Shown: positions 23,402-35,591 of the stretch, piece after piece
Position numbering within the stretch: the first letter of the stretch is position 1
Layout: the number at the start of each line of letters is the position of its first letter
Source of the DNA: Endothia cerciana
Lineage: Eukaryota; Ascomycota; Sordariomycetes; Diaporthales; Cryphonectriaceae
Length of the DNA stretch: 64,000 bases
Reading direction: 5' to 3'
NCBI GenBank assembly: GCA_026119935.1
Contig: JALRMH010000051.1
Coordinates: 1 to 64,000 of the forward strand
Translations under genes and position numbers: made by a program
The notes under the pieces: generated by a model
The model's database searches: none
The model's input: only the letters and a program-made list of their open reading frames with translations
Told to the model about the DNA's origin: nothing

Positions 23402-25465
23402 GTTGGACCTCCTGCAGAGGAGACAACGGGGCCCAGCCGCTGTGGACAGGACTTGAGCCACAGACACGGCACCTCAAGTTGTCCAAGAAACCAAGACATT
23501 TTGCGCCTCACACGGGAGTCCACGAACTGTGCTCCAGGGTAGAGGCAGGAGGCTGTCCGAGGAGCCAGTGGAGTATCCGGCGTGTCTCTGAGACCTGCAG
23601 CGAGGCGGTTCGACGGGCGTCTGCTCTTCGCCGTTGGGATGGTGAGACAGGCGCATTGTTCAAGATCAGAAACGTTTTTCCCGTGTGGTCGGATGCAAGG
23701 GCTTAGTTCATTCTCCTGGATCCGGAGGCTAGTCCGGAATTGCCACGATGTTCCTGGATAGGTGTTGTCGCCTGGGTTCGCAGAATCAGGGTGGGGTGTC
23801 TGCGAGTGTAGGAGGGAGATTACAACGGGGCTGCATACGTGCGCAGACATGGCCTCTTGTCCCTTTTCGGCCTCGGACGAGATGGTCTCCATCAGCGTGG
23901 TGCAGCCCCTGGGCCCTCACGGCTGAAGCTTCTTCGGAACCCTAGAGACACGGTTGTTGTGCGCACCGACGTGAGCGATGGAGGCCGGACGACATCGGTC
24001 GTGGACGAGCCCTCATGGAAATCGCAATCACCGGTGGGAGGCCGGGAATGCGCTTCCTGTTGGACGAGGGGCATAGCATATGCTGTATCACCTCGTGCTA
24101 GGGGCACCACGACAGGCGGTGTAGTTGCTTCTTCTGCACCTCGCTGCCGGTGCGAGATAATATATGGTCCATGGGTGGCGAGCCGCCGGCCGTCGTGCCA
24201 CCGGCTGCTGCTCTCGGGCAGCCCTGCCCCGAGCGCTGGTATTTCCGCGATGGCCCATCGGAGAAGGCATTGCACGTGCCGGCACCCCAACGCTGTGGGT
24301 ATCCCCATTTCGGCAGCAGGGCTCTGAACATCCTCCCGAAAGAGGAGCGCGCTCTTATACGGATCATCGCGGTGGTGCAGGTCGCAATCTTCCTGCCGGG
24401 TTGTGCAGTCGTCAAGTCTCGTTGTCACATCGCTGGATAGAAAATCACTATCGGCCGCCAGGCAGGTTCAGGCCCAGGGGTGGCGGCAGTGTAGCAGTCC
24501 TGGTGGTACCTTGCAGGCGTCACGCTGGTCAGCCAATGATGACGGCCTGGTTCCTGAGACGGGTGGGCCCACGGTCAGTCTAACTCGAGTCAACGATAAC
24601 AGCCCCCCTTCTGCGGCCGCCATCCTGCTGCAGGCCTCACCGGGACGGCCCATCTGAGACGTGTCTATCAGAAGCCATTGCATTCTACAGTGGGATCCTG
24701 CTAGCGTGGCCTCCCTCTGAGCTCAGCAACCTCAGCGGCCGAGACCCCCCCAGGCCTCTTCCTCCGGGCCTCTCCTCCCCCTTCCCCCAGTGCCCAGTGC
24801 CCAGTGCCCAGTGCCCAGGGCCCTAACGTCCCAGGCCCCAGACCCCGGTCAGCCACCACGCTGGGGCCGTGGGCCCTTCCTCTTTGGGCCCGCAGGTCGA
24901 CGAGCATTGGCCGGCGGGTTGAGGGGCACGCCCAGCATACCCGCGCAAACCATGCCCGGCAGGTGCTTCGATAGGTTTGTGATGTCCCACTTCTGGTGAT
25001 GGGAGGTTCCTGAGTCCCTTGCAGAATCCACTCCCGTCGAAATTGCATTTGCGATTGCTCTCTCCTCGCGTCCTTTGCACTCCCCCGCGGTAGAAAAAGG
25101 AGCGGCGCCTGCCCTCACCCGGCCTGCGCCGCCCTTCTTCCGTCCTCCACGTTACCAGCGTGTCTCTGCCTGCGCAATCATCATCAACACTCGCTCAGCC
25201 TGCCTCGTGCGGCATTCCACTCCTTACCACCCACGGCTTCCGGACCTCCGCTCCCCGGCTGGTTGCGCTCTGCTGAAGGAGATAAATTTATCGCACCGCG
25301 TTTGGTACCGTCTAAATCCGTACCTCGACAGACCGCGACCCGGCCCGCATAAGACCAACGTTCTCACCCGCTGTCAGCCTGCTGGTTTCATCCGGAAACT
25401 TAAAAGGCCTTCCACCTCCCCGCCACACCGCCCAGCCTGTGCACTCCACGGCACGCAACGTCAAG
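23402..25465. other. Intergenic, upstream of the GPI-type protein
   Basis: Open frames on both strands reach about 180 codons (for example 23892-24428, minus strand), but they overlap each other, have no domain and no clear splice structure. The first kilobase may hold more remnants of the decayed gene before it. The 3' part, with a TAAATTTA stretch near 25283, is the presumed promoter of the downstream gene. Confidence 0.45.
24787..24822. repeat. Tandem 7-bp repeat (CCCAGTG)n
   Basis: Four direct copies of the heptamer CCCAGTG followed by a degenerate copy. Confidence 0.9.
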
Positions 25466-25954
25466 ATGCAGATCTCAAACATCGTCCTCGCCGTCCTGGC
25501 AGCAGGCCCTGGCCTGGCTGCAGCCCAAGACATCACCAGCGGCACCACGACCTCGACCCTCTCCCTGACCAGGACCGTGACCCTCACCTCGGTCTTGTCC
25601 ACGTCCTCGGCGCCCACCACCACTGCCGCGCCGCTGGTGCTTGTGGCGTCCTCGGCGGTCTCCTCCAACACGTCTACGCCCGTCGCCCCCAGCACAACCC
25701 CCATCTTCTTCCCTGCCGGCAACTCGACCACAGCCTATGCGACCGGCACCGGTGTTGTGCGCCTCAACTCCACGACGTTCAAGAGCTCGAGCGCCAAGAC
25801 CACCTCGACCGCCGCCGCTCTCACCTCCAGCTCCGAGACCAGCACCAGCACCGCGGCTGCGACCTCTTCCAGCTCTGCTGCGGCCGCCGGTGTCCAGGCT
25901 GTGCAGGGCGGCCTGCTGGTCGGCGTCCTGGGTGCCATGGCCATGCTCTTCTAG
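25466..25954 (+). CDS. Small Ser/Thr-rich, probably GPI-anchored cell-surface protein
   Basis: Intronless, 162 aa. The start is the ATG at 25466, which is followed immediately by a signal peptide (residues 1 to about 20, ending LAAAQ). The in-frame codon upstream is only GTG. The body is almost entirely Ser, Thr, Ala and Val with a few NST/NTS-type N-glycosylation sites (for example near NSTTAY and NSTTF), so it should be heavily O-mannosylated. The C-terminus ends in a hydrophobic tail (GGLLVGVLGAMAMLF) preceded by small residues, the layout of a GPI-attachment signal. It has no cysteines in the mature part. No enzyme domain is visible; a structural wall or surface role is inference. Confidence 0.85.
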   Translation: MQISNIVLAVLAAGPGLAAAQDITSGTTTSTLSLTRTVTLTSVLSTSSAPTTTAAPLVLVASSAVSSNTSTPVAPSTTPIFFPAGNSTTAYATGTGVVRLNSTTFKSSSAKTTSTAAALTSSSETSTSTAAATSSSSAAAAGVQAVQGGLLVGVLGAMAMLF

Positions 25955-28900
25955 GCGCGGCCCGCGTCCCGACAGACCGGTCCGATGCGGATGGACTGGT
26001 GTCCACTCCGGCTTAATGTCTACTGCCCCTCCACCTTCAGCAGCATGAACCACGGAGGGATAGCACAGCGTTTTTGATTCTCAAGGGGATGGGCCCGATT
26101 GGGGTTTCTCGTGGACCACAGGCAGCGTTTTTGATACCTCGGTGCATCGTCTTTTTCTCCCGCGACTCGTCCGCGTTTCCTTTGTCCCATCGACCTCATC
26201 ATTGGCTACCGCCACGGCTGGCACGATGACATCTTTTCGTCATACCGGAGTCCTAGACGCTGGATAGAAAGACGGGCGGGAAGGCTGCCCGTACTAGGTG
26301 TGTCTTGGAATGCGAGATAGACGGTGAGCATCTTTTGAGAGAGGGGGGAGGGGTGAATCTAGGACGGAGCGGCGGCTCAGGGCTTCATGTTGCATAGGTT
26401 ATCTTCTCCTCTCGGGGAAAAGCCAACATAGTCGACACGAAATCATGATCTTGTCAAGCCGTCTGGCTTTCTTAACCAACAAAATGGATCCGTACTCGAT
26501 GTGGTCGATGAACTCGTAGCCCCATCAGCATCATGACGGCAGGACAGAACGTCTGCCGCTCAGCCCATACATGACATGGCAGTACATAGCAGGAGTTCCC
26601 GAGTCTGGTTGAATCAGATGGCGGGCAGGGAACAGGGGGCTAACAGCCGCGGGGTGTATCAGACCCTCCAACGACACACAGCTTGACCTCTTCACTTCTT
26701 CACACCCGCCGCACACTGCATGCTGCACACTGCATCTCATCCATCGCGACGAGGGCTCTTCAGCTGGCCAGTGTGTGGTTCCCCCCCCCCCCCCCGCCCT
26801 CCAGGTGCTGCCCGCTGGGCTGTTGTGTGTCACTGCACCATCCGGGCCGGGCCTCGTGCCTGCTATATTTGAACTATGTCAGCTCACCTTACCGGGGCCG
26901 GTTACGGATGCCTGTGACTGCCCCACGGGCTACTGTCCCGGTAGCCTCCTTCCTCCTTCGTAGGTAGGTTGCGTCACGCCATCTAGCAGCAGACCTCGAG
27001 GACCCTTCGATCTTCTCTCCTCAACCTCATGCTGAATTTTTTTTATTTTTATTTTTATTTTATTTTTTTATCTTTATTTAATTTCTTTCTCCCTTCTCCT
27101 CGCCCCTTCGATGAACTCTGATATCAACCACACCTCGACCATGGCAGCGCTGCGGTCGAGCTCAGGGGACTCGCCTTAGGATTTCCACGCACCTTGGAAC
27201 ACAACAGTCCACCTAAACATTAATGTCGTCAAGATGAGATTGCTCTTCCGTCTACCTAAGGTATCAAAATTAAGATTAAACAACTTTGAGGCCTCCATGG
27301 GCAATTTCCCAGCCGTTCAAGCAGCCACATTACACCAACAAATGGTCTCACCTCCCTCCCCACCCCTTCCTCATTCAATCCTATTACTCAACGTCCCTTG
27401 CTTTCACCTCCTGTCCCATAGTCATCTTTCAGATCGATCTTCCCCGAGGATCCCTCTTACACGAAGGCTGAGCCGTTGGCTTCCAGGGTCTGTTGCAATA
27501 TGCAACCTCCAAGTGGTCCTGACACCGCCGTACTGCTCACTCAGTGGCGTTCCCTCTTTCAAACTCCTGTCTAGGTCATCCCGGGAACCTCCGACTCGAT
27601 GACGAGATCACCAGGCAGAGGCATGATCCCTCACCACCGGACAAGTCGTCAAAGGTCGTGAGGTGTGTGTTCTCTTGTTTTCGTCACACACACACACACA
27701 CAAACCAAAAAAAAAAAAAAAAAAAAAAAAAGGAAGGGTGGGCGCTCCCTGAGATGAGCCATGACGGACGCCGAGTGGTAATCTCTCCAGTATCACGTGT
27801 GGTGCTGGCAGCCGACCTTCGTGCACAACTCGCAGAGTGGCCTGCCTGACATTGCTCTGTGTGGGCATCCGAGAACGTGGTGTTGGCATAGCCCTTCGCT
27901 CATTTGGTTGAGCGGCTTGCGGACCTTGGCGTTCATCGCAAACAGTCAGCCTCGCGGAAGACTCGAGAGGGTTTCAGAGAGCGACAGATGTAGAAATATG
28001 CCAGGGGGGATTTGAGGTTTGAGTGGTGATGCGACGAAGCCAAGGCGTCTTGGGTCGAAGAGAGGAGCTGCTCGGAAGATGGGCGCACGAAGATCCCTCC
28101 TGGAAGAGACAGGACTTCCGGTCTGACGTGGGCTCGCGACGCGAAATATCTTGGGCCGTCGCCAAGTTATATCAAGTCTGTCGAAGTGCCCTGGCAGGGG
28201 TCTGCAACCCCTGTTCATCGAGTGCACTCCGTAGCCTCCTGTTCTTCCCAGACATGAGGATGTTAATCCGACGACGCAGACGACGCCTGCCGGATCACCG
28301 AGGGTTTTCTGTCATGCGCATCACGGTACCACGCAACATGACCGCTTGCATCTCACCGGTATCCTGTTGGGCATGGATGTCCCGTCGAGTCAACACAAAG
28401 GTGTACCACCTTCCTCCAGAATGGAGTTCTGTCACGCCTTGGTCTGGCCTTTCTGCGGCTTGCATATCCACCAATATGCATCCCAGTCTCACCTTGGGAC
28501 TCCCACCTAACCTCAGCACGCTGCTCACTAACTACTCACGGTCTATTACACCGTGACTATTAATGAGGCACTTTTTTCAGTGGTTGCCGCTATCCCCAAT
28601 CAAGACACCATCACTATTCACTTGCAGAAGATGTGATTGCCCCGGTTAATACGAGGGTCTCTCAAATGATCGCCGCATGGTTGTCAAGAGGCTGTCGGGG
28701 ACTTGCCTCTGATCACTGCTCGGCACATTTGTGCCTATTACTGCACTGGGGTTCGATTTCGAGGCAGCACAAGACTTCTGTGTCATTTCCCAGCATCTGG
28801 AGTCCCTTGTTCAAAGGCTTATCATCGCAAACCGGTAAGCCGTCGCTGGCGAGCCACCTGAAGGAGCGGTGAGCCTCTCACGAACGACGGTGTGGGGATA

Positions 28901-30643
28901 GAAGTACCAGCAGCCGACGTGAAGGACCTGGACGCGAAAGCAAGCGTCAGACCCTGGACGAGGTGCACAACGTGCGCTTCTGTACCTGGAGGCTTAATTG
29001 TGTATGCGCTTTGTGCATGTGGGAGAGGGGGAAGGGGTGGATTAAAAGTCACAGTACGGCAATATTATCAACAGCAGGAATGCGTGTACACCACGAGGAA
29101 GTGCGGCTCTCGTTCAGCCATAGGCCCGGGAGTCTCTCGGCAGGATCGAACAGCGGCTACGACATGGACAGCACCCTCACATATCCACCAATATCACTGA
29201 GGCGTTGGTCCTACCTTCCCGTCGAGGGTAGTGATGATCAGGTGTAACGGCCGTAGGCTTCACCGCCGTACCTCGAACTGAGGTATCGATTATATTCTTG
29301 ACGGAGCCTCGTCCAACCCCGATGATCAAGCCCAGCCTGTCCCTCATTCCTGTTCGAGTATTGTCGAACAATCATCGGGTCGTTGAGTTGACTGCTGGCC
29401 TCCGGACCGGCGCTTGCCACAGCGTGTCTGAGTTGATGTTGCATTGCAGTCCGAGAAAGGCTTCTATTACTGGAAGGATTGCGCTCCCATGTTCCCTCCA
29501 GGCGTGTCTCGGCCGGAACGGTGACTGTCCAAGACAGTTGGTTGACAGAAGCACACCTGCGCTACGGGATTGGAGCGCATACGGCACGTGGGAAGTGCAT
29601 GACATACATTCCTCTGAAGAAGCAACTTTTGACAGGTCTTTTCGCGGCGCGGTCTTCCTCACGACCAGGGGCCTGGTCGTGGCGTTGCCGGTTCTGAGGT
29701 CACTTTGGTCGTCTTCCTTCTTCTATCCCATTGTCTTCCCACGAAAAGACGCCAGCCTCTTGCCCTGAGGAACACAAGCGTCTCTGGGCCGTTGGACAGA
29801 ACTCAAACCCCTCGCCTGCCCATTTTCACACCGGGCCGGCTGCGAGGCTAGTCGCACAAACGTCTTCCAGCGTGCCGTAGCGGTCGGTGTTTGTGTTCAT
29901 GACACGGCAACGATACCCCTCTATACAAGGCACCCTCTGTGATGGGGCGGGTCGGCCGTGCCAGGGTGGTGTCAGCAGAGAATGAGGGCCGCCGCTGGCC
30001 GCAGTAGAGGGCCGCGGTCTCTCCGGATCTGGGCAGGAACTCAGGTCTGCTCGACCTTACTTGTCCCGATGTCTAGGCGGCAAAATGAAGTGGCTGCTCG
30101 GGGCTGTGGCGCTGTCACTAACTGTGGCTGAGTCGCAGGCTGGCAGCGTGCCGGGTCGGAATGTGACCAGGTGCCGTGCGCAGCGCCCCACGTCCCGAGG
30201 TCCCCGAGATCGCGCCTCGATGGTGACGACGCCAGCCAAAGAAGCTCAGATGCTGACTCCAACCCATGGGGTGATCAGGGTGAGGTAGCCCGTGTCCCTA
30301 GAGCAGAATGCTGACTGCAGAAGCTGAGGCAGGCTGGCCTCGGGTCCTCAGGCCTCAGCTGGTGGGCCAATCCTTCTATGTTTTGGCGTCCCTCGCCGCG
30401 CCAGGATGGATAGCGCATGTTGGGGAGGAGGCGCAATTCACCTCTATGCATGTGTAAGCTGCAACCCTTGAGGACGGGTACCACTCCTGTCTTTTCCCAT
30501 TTATCTGAGGCCACTGCCGGTCATTCCCCAACCGTCAACCGAGTCTCCCTCCACCTCTATCATTCCCGCTTGCCATTGAGGAAACCTGGCTACTTTTTAT
30601 ACCCTTTCCATCAACACCAGAAACCAGACCATTTCCCCTCACC
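25955..30643. other. 4.7 kb gene-poor interval
   Basis: The largest gap in the window. It contains a C14 tract (26780-26793), an A/T-only block (about 27035-27080), a CA repeat running into poly-A (27684-27731) and many short frames on both strands, none with a domain. The last 60 bp include a TATA-like TTTTTATA (about 30594-30601) that probably belongs to the glycine-rich protein gene. A fast-evolving or remnant gene cannot be excluded in 28.0-29.8 kb. Confidence 0.45.
27684..27731. repeat. (CA)n followed by poly-A
   Basis: Ten CA units followed, after a short spacer, by 25 A residues. Poly-A next to CA can mark an old retroelement tail, but no element body is recognisable upstream. Confidence 0.9.
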
Positions 30644-31536
30644 ATGTCCGCCAACGACTACTACTCCAGTGCTGGCGGCGGCAGCCGCGACTACCAATCA
30701 CCTGCGCCAGGTGGTTACCAGCAGCAGGGCTACCCAGGACAGCCAGACTACTCGCAGCAGGTTCGTGACGCCACATTTCTCTGCTCGTCATGGTCCTAGC
30801 AGCAGCAGCAGGAGCCGCAGTCCCTGCGATACCCAGTGACTCCGGCCGGAAGGCGTATGTTTCCCACACGAATACTCACATCCTTTTCCAGGGCGGCTAC
30901 CCTCCATCCCAGTCTCCCTACCCACCACAAGGCGGCTACAACGCCCCGCCATCACACTCGCCGCACCCGCAGGGCGGCTACCAGCCCCCGCCTCAACATG
31001 GCTACGGCTCGCCGTCGCCCCACCAGGGACCGCCCTTCCATCAGCCACACGGCCATCACGGAGGACCGCCTGGGCCTCCTCAGGGGTACGGCGGCAGCCC
31101 GCCGCCTCCGGGGTACGGACCGCCGCACGAGCAGCACGGCTACGGCGGCCAGCCGGGACAATACCCTCCCCAGCAGCCACAGTACGCCGGCGGACCTCCG
31201 GACCAATATCGTGACGGGCAGCAGCAGTACGGTCACCAGCAGGGTGGGGCGTACGGCGCGCCACCGCCGGGATACGCCCAGCAGCAGGGTGGACAGCCCG
31301 CCCCCTACGGACAGCAGCAGCAGCAGGGACAGTATGGCCAGCCGGCCTACGGGCAGACCGCCACCGGCCAGCCGGGCGACGAGGACCGCGGGCTGATGGG
31401 CGGGCTCGCGGGGGGTGCCGCGGCCGGGTTCGCGGCCCACAAGATGGGCGGGACGGGCATCATGGGCTCGCTGCTGGCGGCCGGCGTGGGTGCGTTTGCC
31501 GGGAGCAAGCTGGAGGATTTCGGGAAGCATGAGTAG
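30644..31536 (+). CDS. Gln/Gly/Pro/Tyr-rich protein with C-terminal glycine zipper
   Basis: Two exons, join(30644..30760, 30892..31536), give 253 aa. The donor is CAGCAG|GTTCGT and the acceptor TTTTCCAG|GGC, in phase 0. The 131-nt intron contains a CAG-rich stretch that could be an extra small exon in an alternative model. Residues 1-195 are repeated YGGxP/GGYQPPP-like units rich in Gly, Pro, Gln and Tyr, disordered and resembling XYPPX repeats. The C-terminal 50 residues hold a glycine-zipper pair of small helices (GLMGGLAGGAAAGFAAHKMGG, then a second LLAAGVGAFAG segment) of the kind that packs in membranes, and a basic end. Related plant and fungal glycine-rich proteins have no proven biochemical activity. 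A TATA-like box lies about 45 bp upstream of the ATG. Confidence 0.82.
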
Positions 31537-32742
31537 GCCGTGCCCCCCTCCTGACCGACCCCCTGGGACACAGTGGGGATCATCACGTGATGATGCTAAC
31601 ACGTTGGGACAGGGTCAACAAGCACCATCAGCATGGACACCATCAGGGGCACCATGGGCGTAGGGGAAGTGATTAGAGGGGTGACTCTCTTGACGTTTCG
31701 TGTCTTCTCTGTGAGCTCGCATGTCTTGAAGGAGGAGGACCACTTGATTTACCGTCCTGCTTGATGTTTTTGACTAAGCCATGAGGGGGGCCGGATGCCT
31801 CGGGACTGGCATGGGAAGTTGAGTAGGGATGGGCTGGGCATGGGACCATGTTACTGTGTATCAAACGCATTTGCTGTCTTTCTTTTGAGAGATCTCCTTC
31901 CCACCCGGAATCATTTTTTCTCGGTGTGTGGCGTTGAGCTTGTGATATCCCGACTATGAAGACTAACCACAGCGCCACTGGAAGATCACAAGTTCTATAG
32001 CATGTGCGAGGCCGGACCATAACAGTCTACACAGACCACAAATCAATCTCGGTCGGCTGGTTGGGGGGTGGTGCGGGGGGCGGTCACCACGTATGAAGCT
32101 ACGATATAACAGTTCGGCCGGTCGGGCCCCCCAGCCGTCGCCATTATATAGGGTGGTCTATCTCCAACTAGAGACAAAGCCAGTCTGGCTGCCAGTGGAT
32201 GATATACAAGAGTATGCGCACGCTTGAGGGGGGGAGGGGGGCACATCATATGAAAGGCCTCCGCCTCCATGTGCAGTCCGCCATCCGTCATCCTCGGGAG
32301 TCCGCCCTCGGGGCATAGCTCTAGTCACGGTAACTATGTGCCTGCCCGAGCAACTCTCTTGAAGGTCAATTCCTGCAGTTCCGAAGTGGGAAGGTTCCTT
32401 GTACCTACACGGGCGCAGGACTATACAGAGGGGTCGTATACCGGAAGATACATATGGGCAGCACGAAAAGGGGTGTTTAGGTATGGTGCGAAGGGTCTTT
32501 ATTGGGCTATGGTGATAGCTCTGGCCGAGATTCTTTGTTTGACCCCGGTCCGGCAGTGACTCACCATATCCCACAGCATACAGCCGTTGCTGTCGTCCTC
32601 GTCTCTCTCTCTCTCTCTCTCTTCCTCCTTTTTAATTTTATTTCTTCTTCTTTTCCTACTGTCTATCGGCAGCCGTCAACTTCTCAAGACTGCTATCTCC
32701 CATTCGCCTGACCACATCCGGACGGTCATCAAAAACAAACGA
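31537..32742. other. Intergenic, convergent
   Basis: Lies between two 3' ends. Contains a pyrimidine block (about 32600-32660, CT and TTC repeats). No supported gene. Confidence 0.55.
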
Positions 32743-33082
32743 TTACTTTTCATTCTGATCAGGCTGCTTCTCCTCGGGATTCTCCTCGGGCTTCTTCTCC
32801 TCGGGCTTCTTCCCCTCGGGGTTGTTTTGGCCTTCGTCAGTGTAGTATCCCGACGCCTGTCAGTAGTCAGCATCCTGTGCTGTGTATCGTGATGCGCCCG
32901 GAGACAGGCTTAACACACACACACACACACACACATGTATACATGTTTGTGTGTGTGAGTGTACTTACCAAGCAGTCTGCGCAGGGGCGGTCAAAAACAT
33001 AATTCCAATTTTGGCACTTGTGGGTGGTGAGGTTCTTGCAGCGGTATTTGTAGAAACCTCCCGAGCCTGAGTGCGAAGACAT
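32743..33082 (-). CDS. 75-aa Cys protein with YKYRCK motif (probable small zinc-binding protein)
   Basis: Two exons of 114 nt each, complement(32743..32856, 32969..33082), give 75 aa. Exon 1 is open from an ATG and ends at CTTG|GTAAGT; the acceptor is CTGACAG|GCG, after a CTGAC branch sequence. Exon 1 has YKYRCK, THKCQNW and RPCADCL, so Cys at 15, 23, 34 and 37 plus His21 form a compact C-x7-C-x10-C-x2-C pattern suited to one metal ion. Small fungal proteins with YKYRC and CPNW segments share this layout. Exon 2 adds a disordered PEEKKPEE tail. The intron carries a CA microsatellite and has hidden the gene from simple ORF searches. Function unknown. Confidence 0.7.
32913..32934. repeat. (CA)n microsatellite inside an intron
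   Basis: Eleven CA units in the intron (32857-32968) of the 75-aa Cys protein gene. Confidence 0.95.
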
Positions 33083-34544
33083 GACTGCTGCGGCTAAGAG
33101 CCTTCTGTTGGGGCTGAGGATCTTATGTTTGTCAGATTTGCCTTTTCTGCGGGCTGTAGACAGGTTCTTCCCTGCGTTCGTCTTGTTGATGATGTCTTGC
33201 TGAGGGCGTGTCCTGTTGTTCTGTTGTTCTGTTGTCCTGCTGGTCTTGTGGATGGTCAGTGTGTTATTTGTGTTGTTGGTGGTGATCAAGACTTCCCTAT
33301 CAAATAGTCTCCTGAGGAAAAGAAGATTTGCCTTCATATCCCCTGGAATGAGGGTGACGTGACTACCTCAGGCCAGACATGTTATGCGTGGGATCCAAGG
33401 ACTCACCGACCGAGGGCGAATCAACTTATGAACCATGACAAGGATCTCAGTCAAGCCCGATGGGAGGAGGAGTTTCGTGATTTTCATCGTCCAGCTATAA
33501 ACATGCTCAGAGGTAGTCAGACAGGATAGGCGTCGGGACGTTTAGGTTCTGTGAGTGTCTGAGTGCTTGTTTCTACGTTGAAGCAATGAGGAAGCGCTAC
33601 CCATACACAGAGCAGGTAGACATTGAACTTATCTAATATATAAGGCACATGGTCGGGGTTTGATCATCTGAGCTCGGAGTCCTCGAGGACAAGGCAGTCT
33701 TTGCCGGGACTTGGACCTCCCCGTGATGTGTTTGGATCTTGAGCAGCTTATTCTGCGTCCATCTCTTAGCTCATTATAACTATACGACTCGTACCCAAGT
33801 TTAGGCCCACCCCTCAATGGGCATGTTTGAAGTTATATATATCTCTGAATGCACTCGCTGTTTGTGCCTCACCTTACTATTGCAGACAGGTAGATAGGCA
33901 TAGCGACTTGATCCTTAATTGCATTCAACTTGCCACGCAGGTGATATCGCAATATTGAATCTATAAGAGAGAAAAGCAGGCTGGAAATAGGTACATATTG
34001 GTAAATTACGGCACTTGTAGTTTGATAATTAATCTATAAAACCCCAGACTGAAGAGCCTGCGGCTAATAGCCTGTGACACAGGGCCTCGCCTACACGCAA
34101 TACATATAACGGCCCCTTTTATCCCTGCCAATATACCCGTGGATGGTTTAGTCTGAAGGAACCTTAGTAGCCTGCTCACTTGATCTAGCATTCATTCAGC
34201 AGTGACGTGATATTAGTACACAGTCGCGACGTAATTAGCACAAGCCTATGTCATGGCAGAAGAGGAGTGATCGGGAGCTTTTTTTCTATACAGGACAAGT
34301 GGACCCGTTCTTCGGCAACGTCGCGCCTAGTCTGCGCAGTCCCGCTCGGCCATATTGGTAATCCACTTCACACATCGGATTCGTAAGCACCTCATCTCCC
34401 TCCTTCCAGCCCAGCCAGTTACTCCGTTGCCTGGAGGGTTAGAAGCAACTAGATAGACTCAGGACCTGCTCGTATAGACGCCCGAAACGCCTGCCCCCCA
34501 TACCTCACTTCGTTGCTTTCCTCGGTGGCCCCTTGAACCTGAAC
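33083..34544. other. AT-richer intergenic
   Basis: Noticeably richer in A and T than the rest (33.8-34.2 kb holds runs such as ATATATAT and TAATTA). Divergent promoter region for the Cys protein (-) and the SMP-30-like gene (+). No gene seen. Confidence 0.6.
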
Positions 34545-35591
34545 ATGCGTTCCATGCAGGCCGGGACGCCGGGCCTGATCCCTCTGGCGGCCCTCCTCCT
34601 GACCACCGCCCTCCCTGCTGCTTCGGCTCAGCTTCGATACCCCGTCCGCGTAGTCCATGAGTTCCCAGGGCCCCTATGGCTCGAGAACCTCGCGGTCCTG
34701 CAGAATGGCTCTATACTGGTGACCGAGATGACGCAGCCAAGACTGTGGCTCGTGGACCCGGACCCGCCCGCGGCCGGCGGCGGCGACCCGGTGCTCGTCA
34801 GCGAGTTCGGGGGCTACCTGGGTGCGCTCGGTGTCGCCGAGACCGCGCACAACGTCTTTGCCGTCGTGACCGGGAACTTCTCCCTCGGGGCCGTCGAGTC
34901 TTATCCCGGCACGTACAGCGTCTGGCGGGTCGACATGAACACGGCAGGCCACAGCGTTGCGGCCGCGGCCGTCTCGAAGATCGCAGACGTGCCCGAGGCG
35001 TCGTTCCTGAACGGTATCTCGTACCTTGGCCCCGAAGAAGACGCCCTGCTGCATGCCGACTCGACCCTGGGCGTGGTCTTCCGCCAGGACCTCGGGACCG
35101 GGGCGTTCACAGTTGCCATCGACGACCCGCTGATGAAGAAGTGCTCCCCTGGCGTCCTGGAGGGGATCAACGGCATGAAGGTCCACGACCGGCACGTCTA
35201 TTTCTCCAACGCATACTGTGGTTTCCTTGCCAAGATACCCATCCACCCGAACGGCAGCGCCAGCGGTCCGTCCACCATCATTGCGTACTCGGACGAGCCT
35301 AGCAGGTATATCTTTGACGACTTCGCCGTCGATACCGAGGGGGCCGTATATGCCGCAGCTGGCAACGAGAACGTCATTACACGTGTGCTGGCGAACGGAA
35401 CGAGGGCGGACATTGCGGGAAACCTGAACTCGACCGAGATTGCGGGACCAACCGCGCTGGCATTTGGGAGGCTACCTGCGGCCGCCGGTACCGTCTATAT
35501 CACAACTGGGGGGGCTATTGGAGATCCGATCAACGGGACTGTTGTGGTGGGGGGACAGTTGTTGGCCCTGGACTTACGAGGCAGCCACTAA
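34545..35591 (+). CDS. Secreted SMP-30/gluconolactonase-like beta-propeller protein
   Basis: Intronless, 348 aa. The first true ATG is at 34545. A signal peptide runs to about residue 29 (LLLTTALPAASAQ). The mature protein has the repeating strand pattern of a six-bladed propeller, with LENLAVLQNGSILVTEM as the first blade, then SFLNGISYLG, the INGMKVHDRHVYFSN blade, FDDFAVDTEG, and a final ALAFGR/GTVYITTGG blade. Several N-glycosylation sequons (NGS, NFS, NGT, NST) fit a secreted protein. Fungal relatives are common near secondary-metabolite and transporter genes and are annotated as SMP-30-like or six-bladed TolB-like proteins; no substrate is known. The ABC-C and siderophore transporters follow immediately downstream on the other strand, which might link them. 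Confidence 0.85.
   Translation: MRSMQAGTPGLIPLAALLLTTALPAASAQLRYPVRVVHEFPGPLWLENLAVLQNGSILVTEMTQPRLWLVDPDPPAAGGGDPVLVSEFGGYLGALGVAETAHNVFAVVTGNFSLGAVESYPGTYSVWRVDMNTAGHSVAAAAVSKIADVPEASFLNGISYLGPEEDALLHADSTLGVVFRQDLGTGAFTVAIDDPLMKKCSPGVLEGINGMKVHDRHVYFSNAYCGFLAKIPIHPNGSASGPSTIIAYSDEPSRYIFDDFAVDTEGAVYAAAGNENVITRVLANGTRADIAGNLNSTEIAGPTALAFGRLPAAAGTVYITTGGAIGDPINGTVVVGGQLLALDLRGSH

Noticed and set aside
27684..27731. Poly-A after CA repeat taken as a retroelement tail
   Set aside because: No reverse transcriptase, target-site duplication or element body is visible upstream.
28463..29194. Identical 15-mer CATATCCACCAATAT at 28463 and 29180
   Set aside because: A 15-mer match is expected about once or twice by chance among all pairs in 64 kb, and the flanks do not match.
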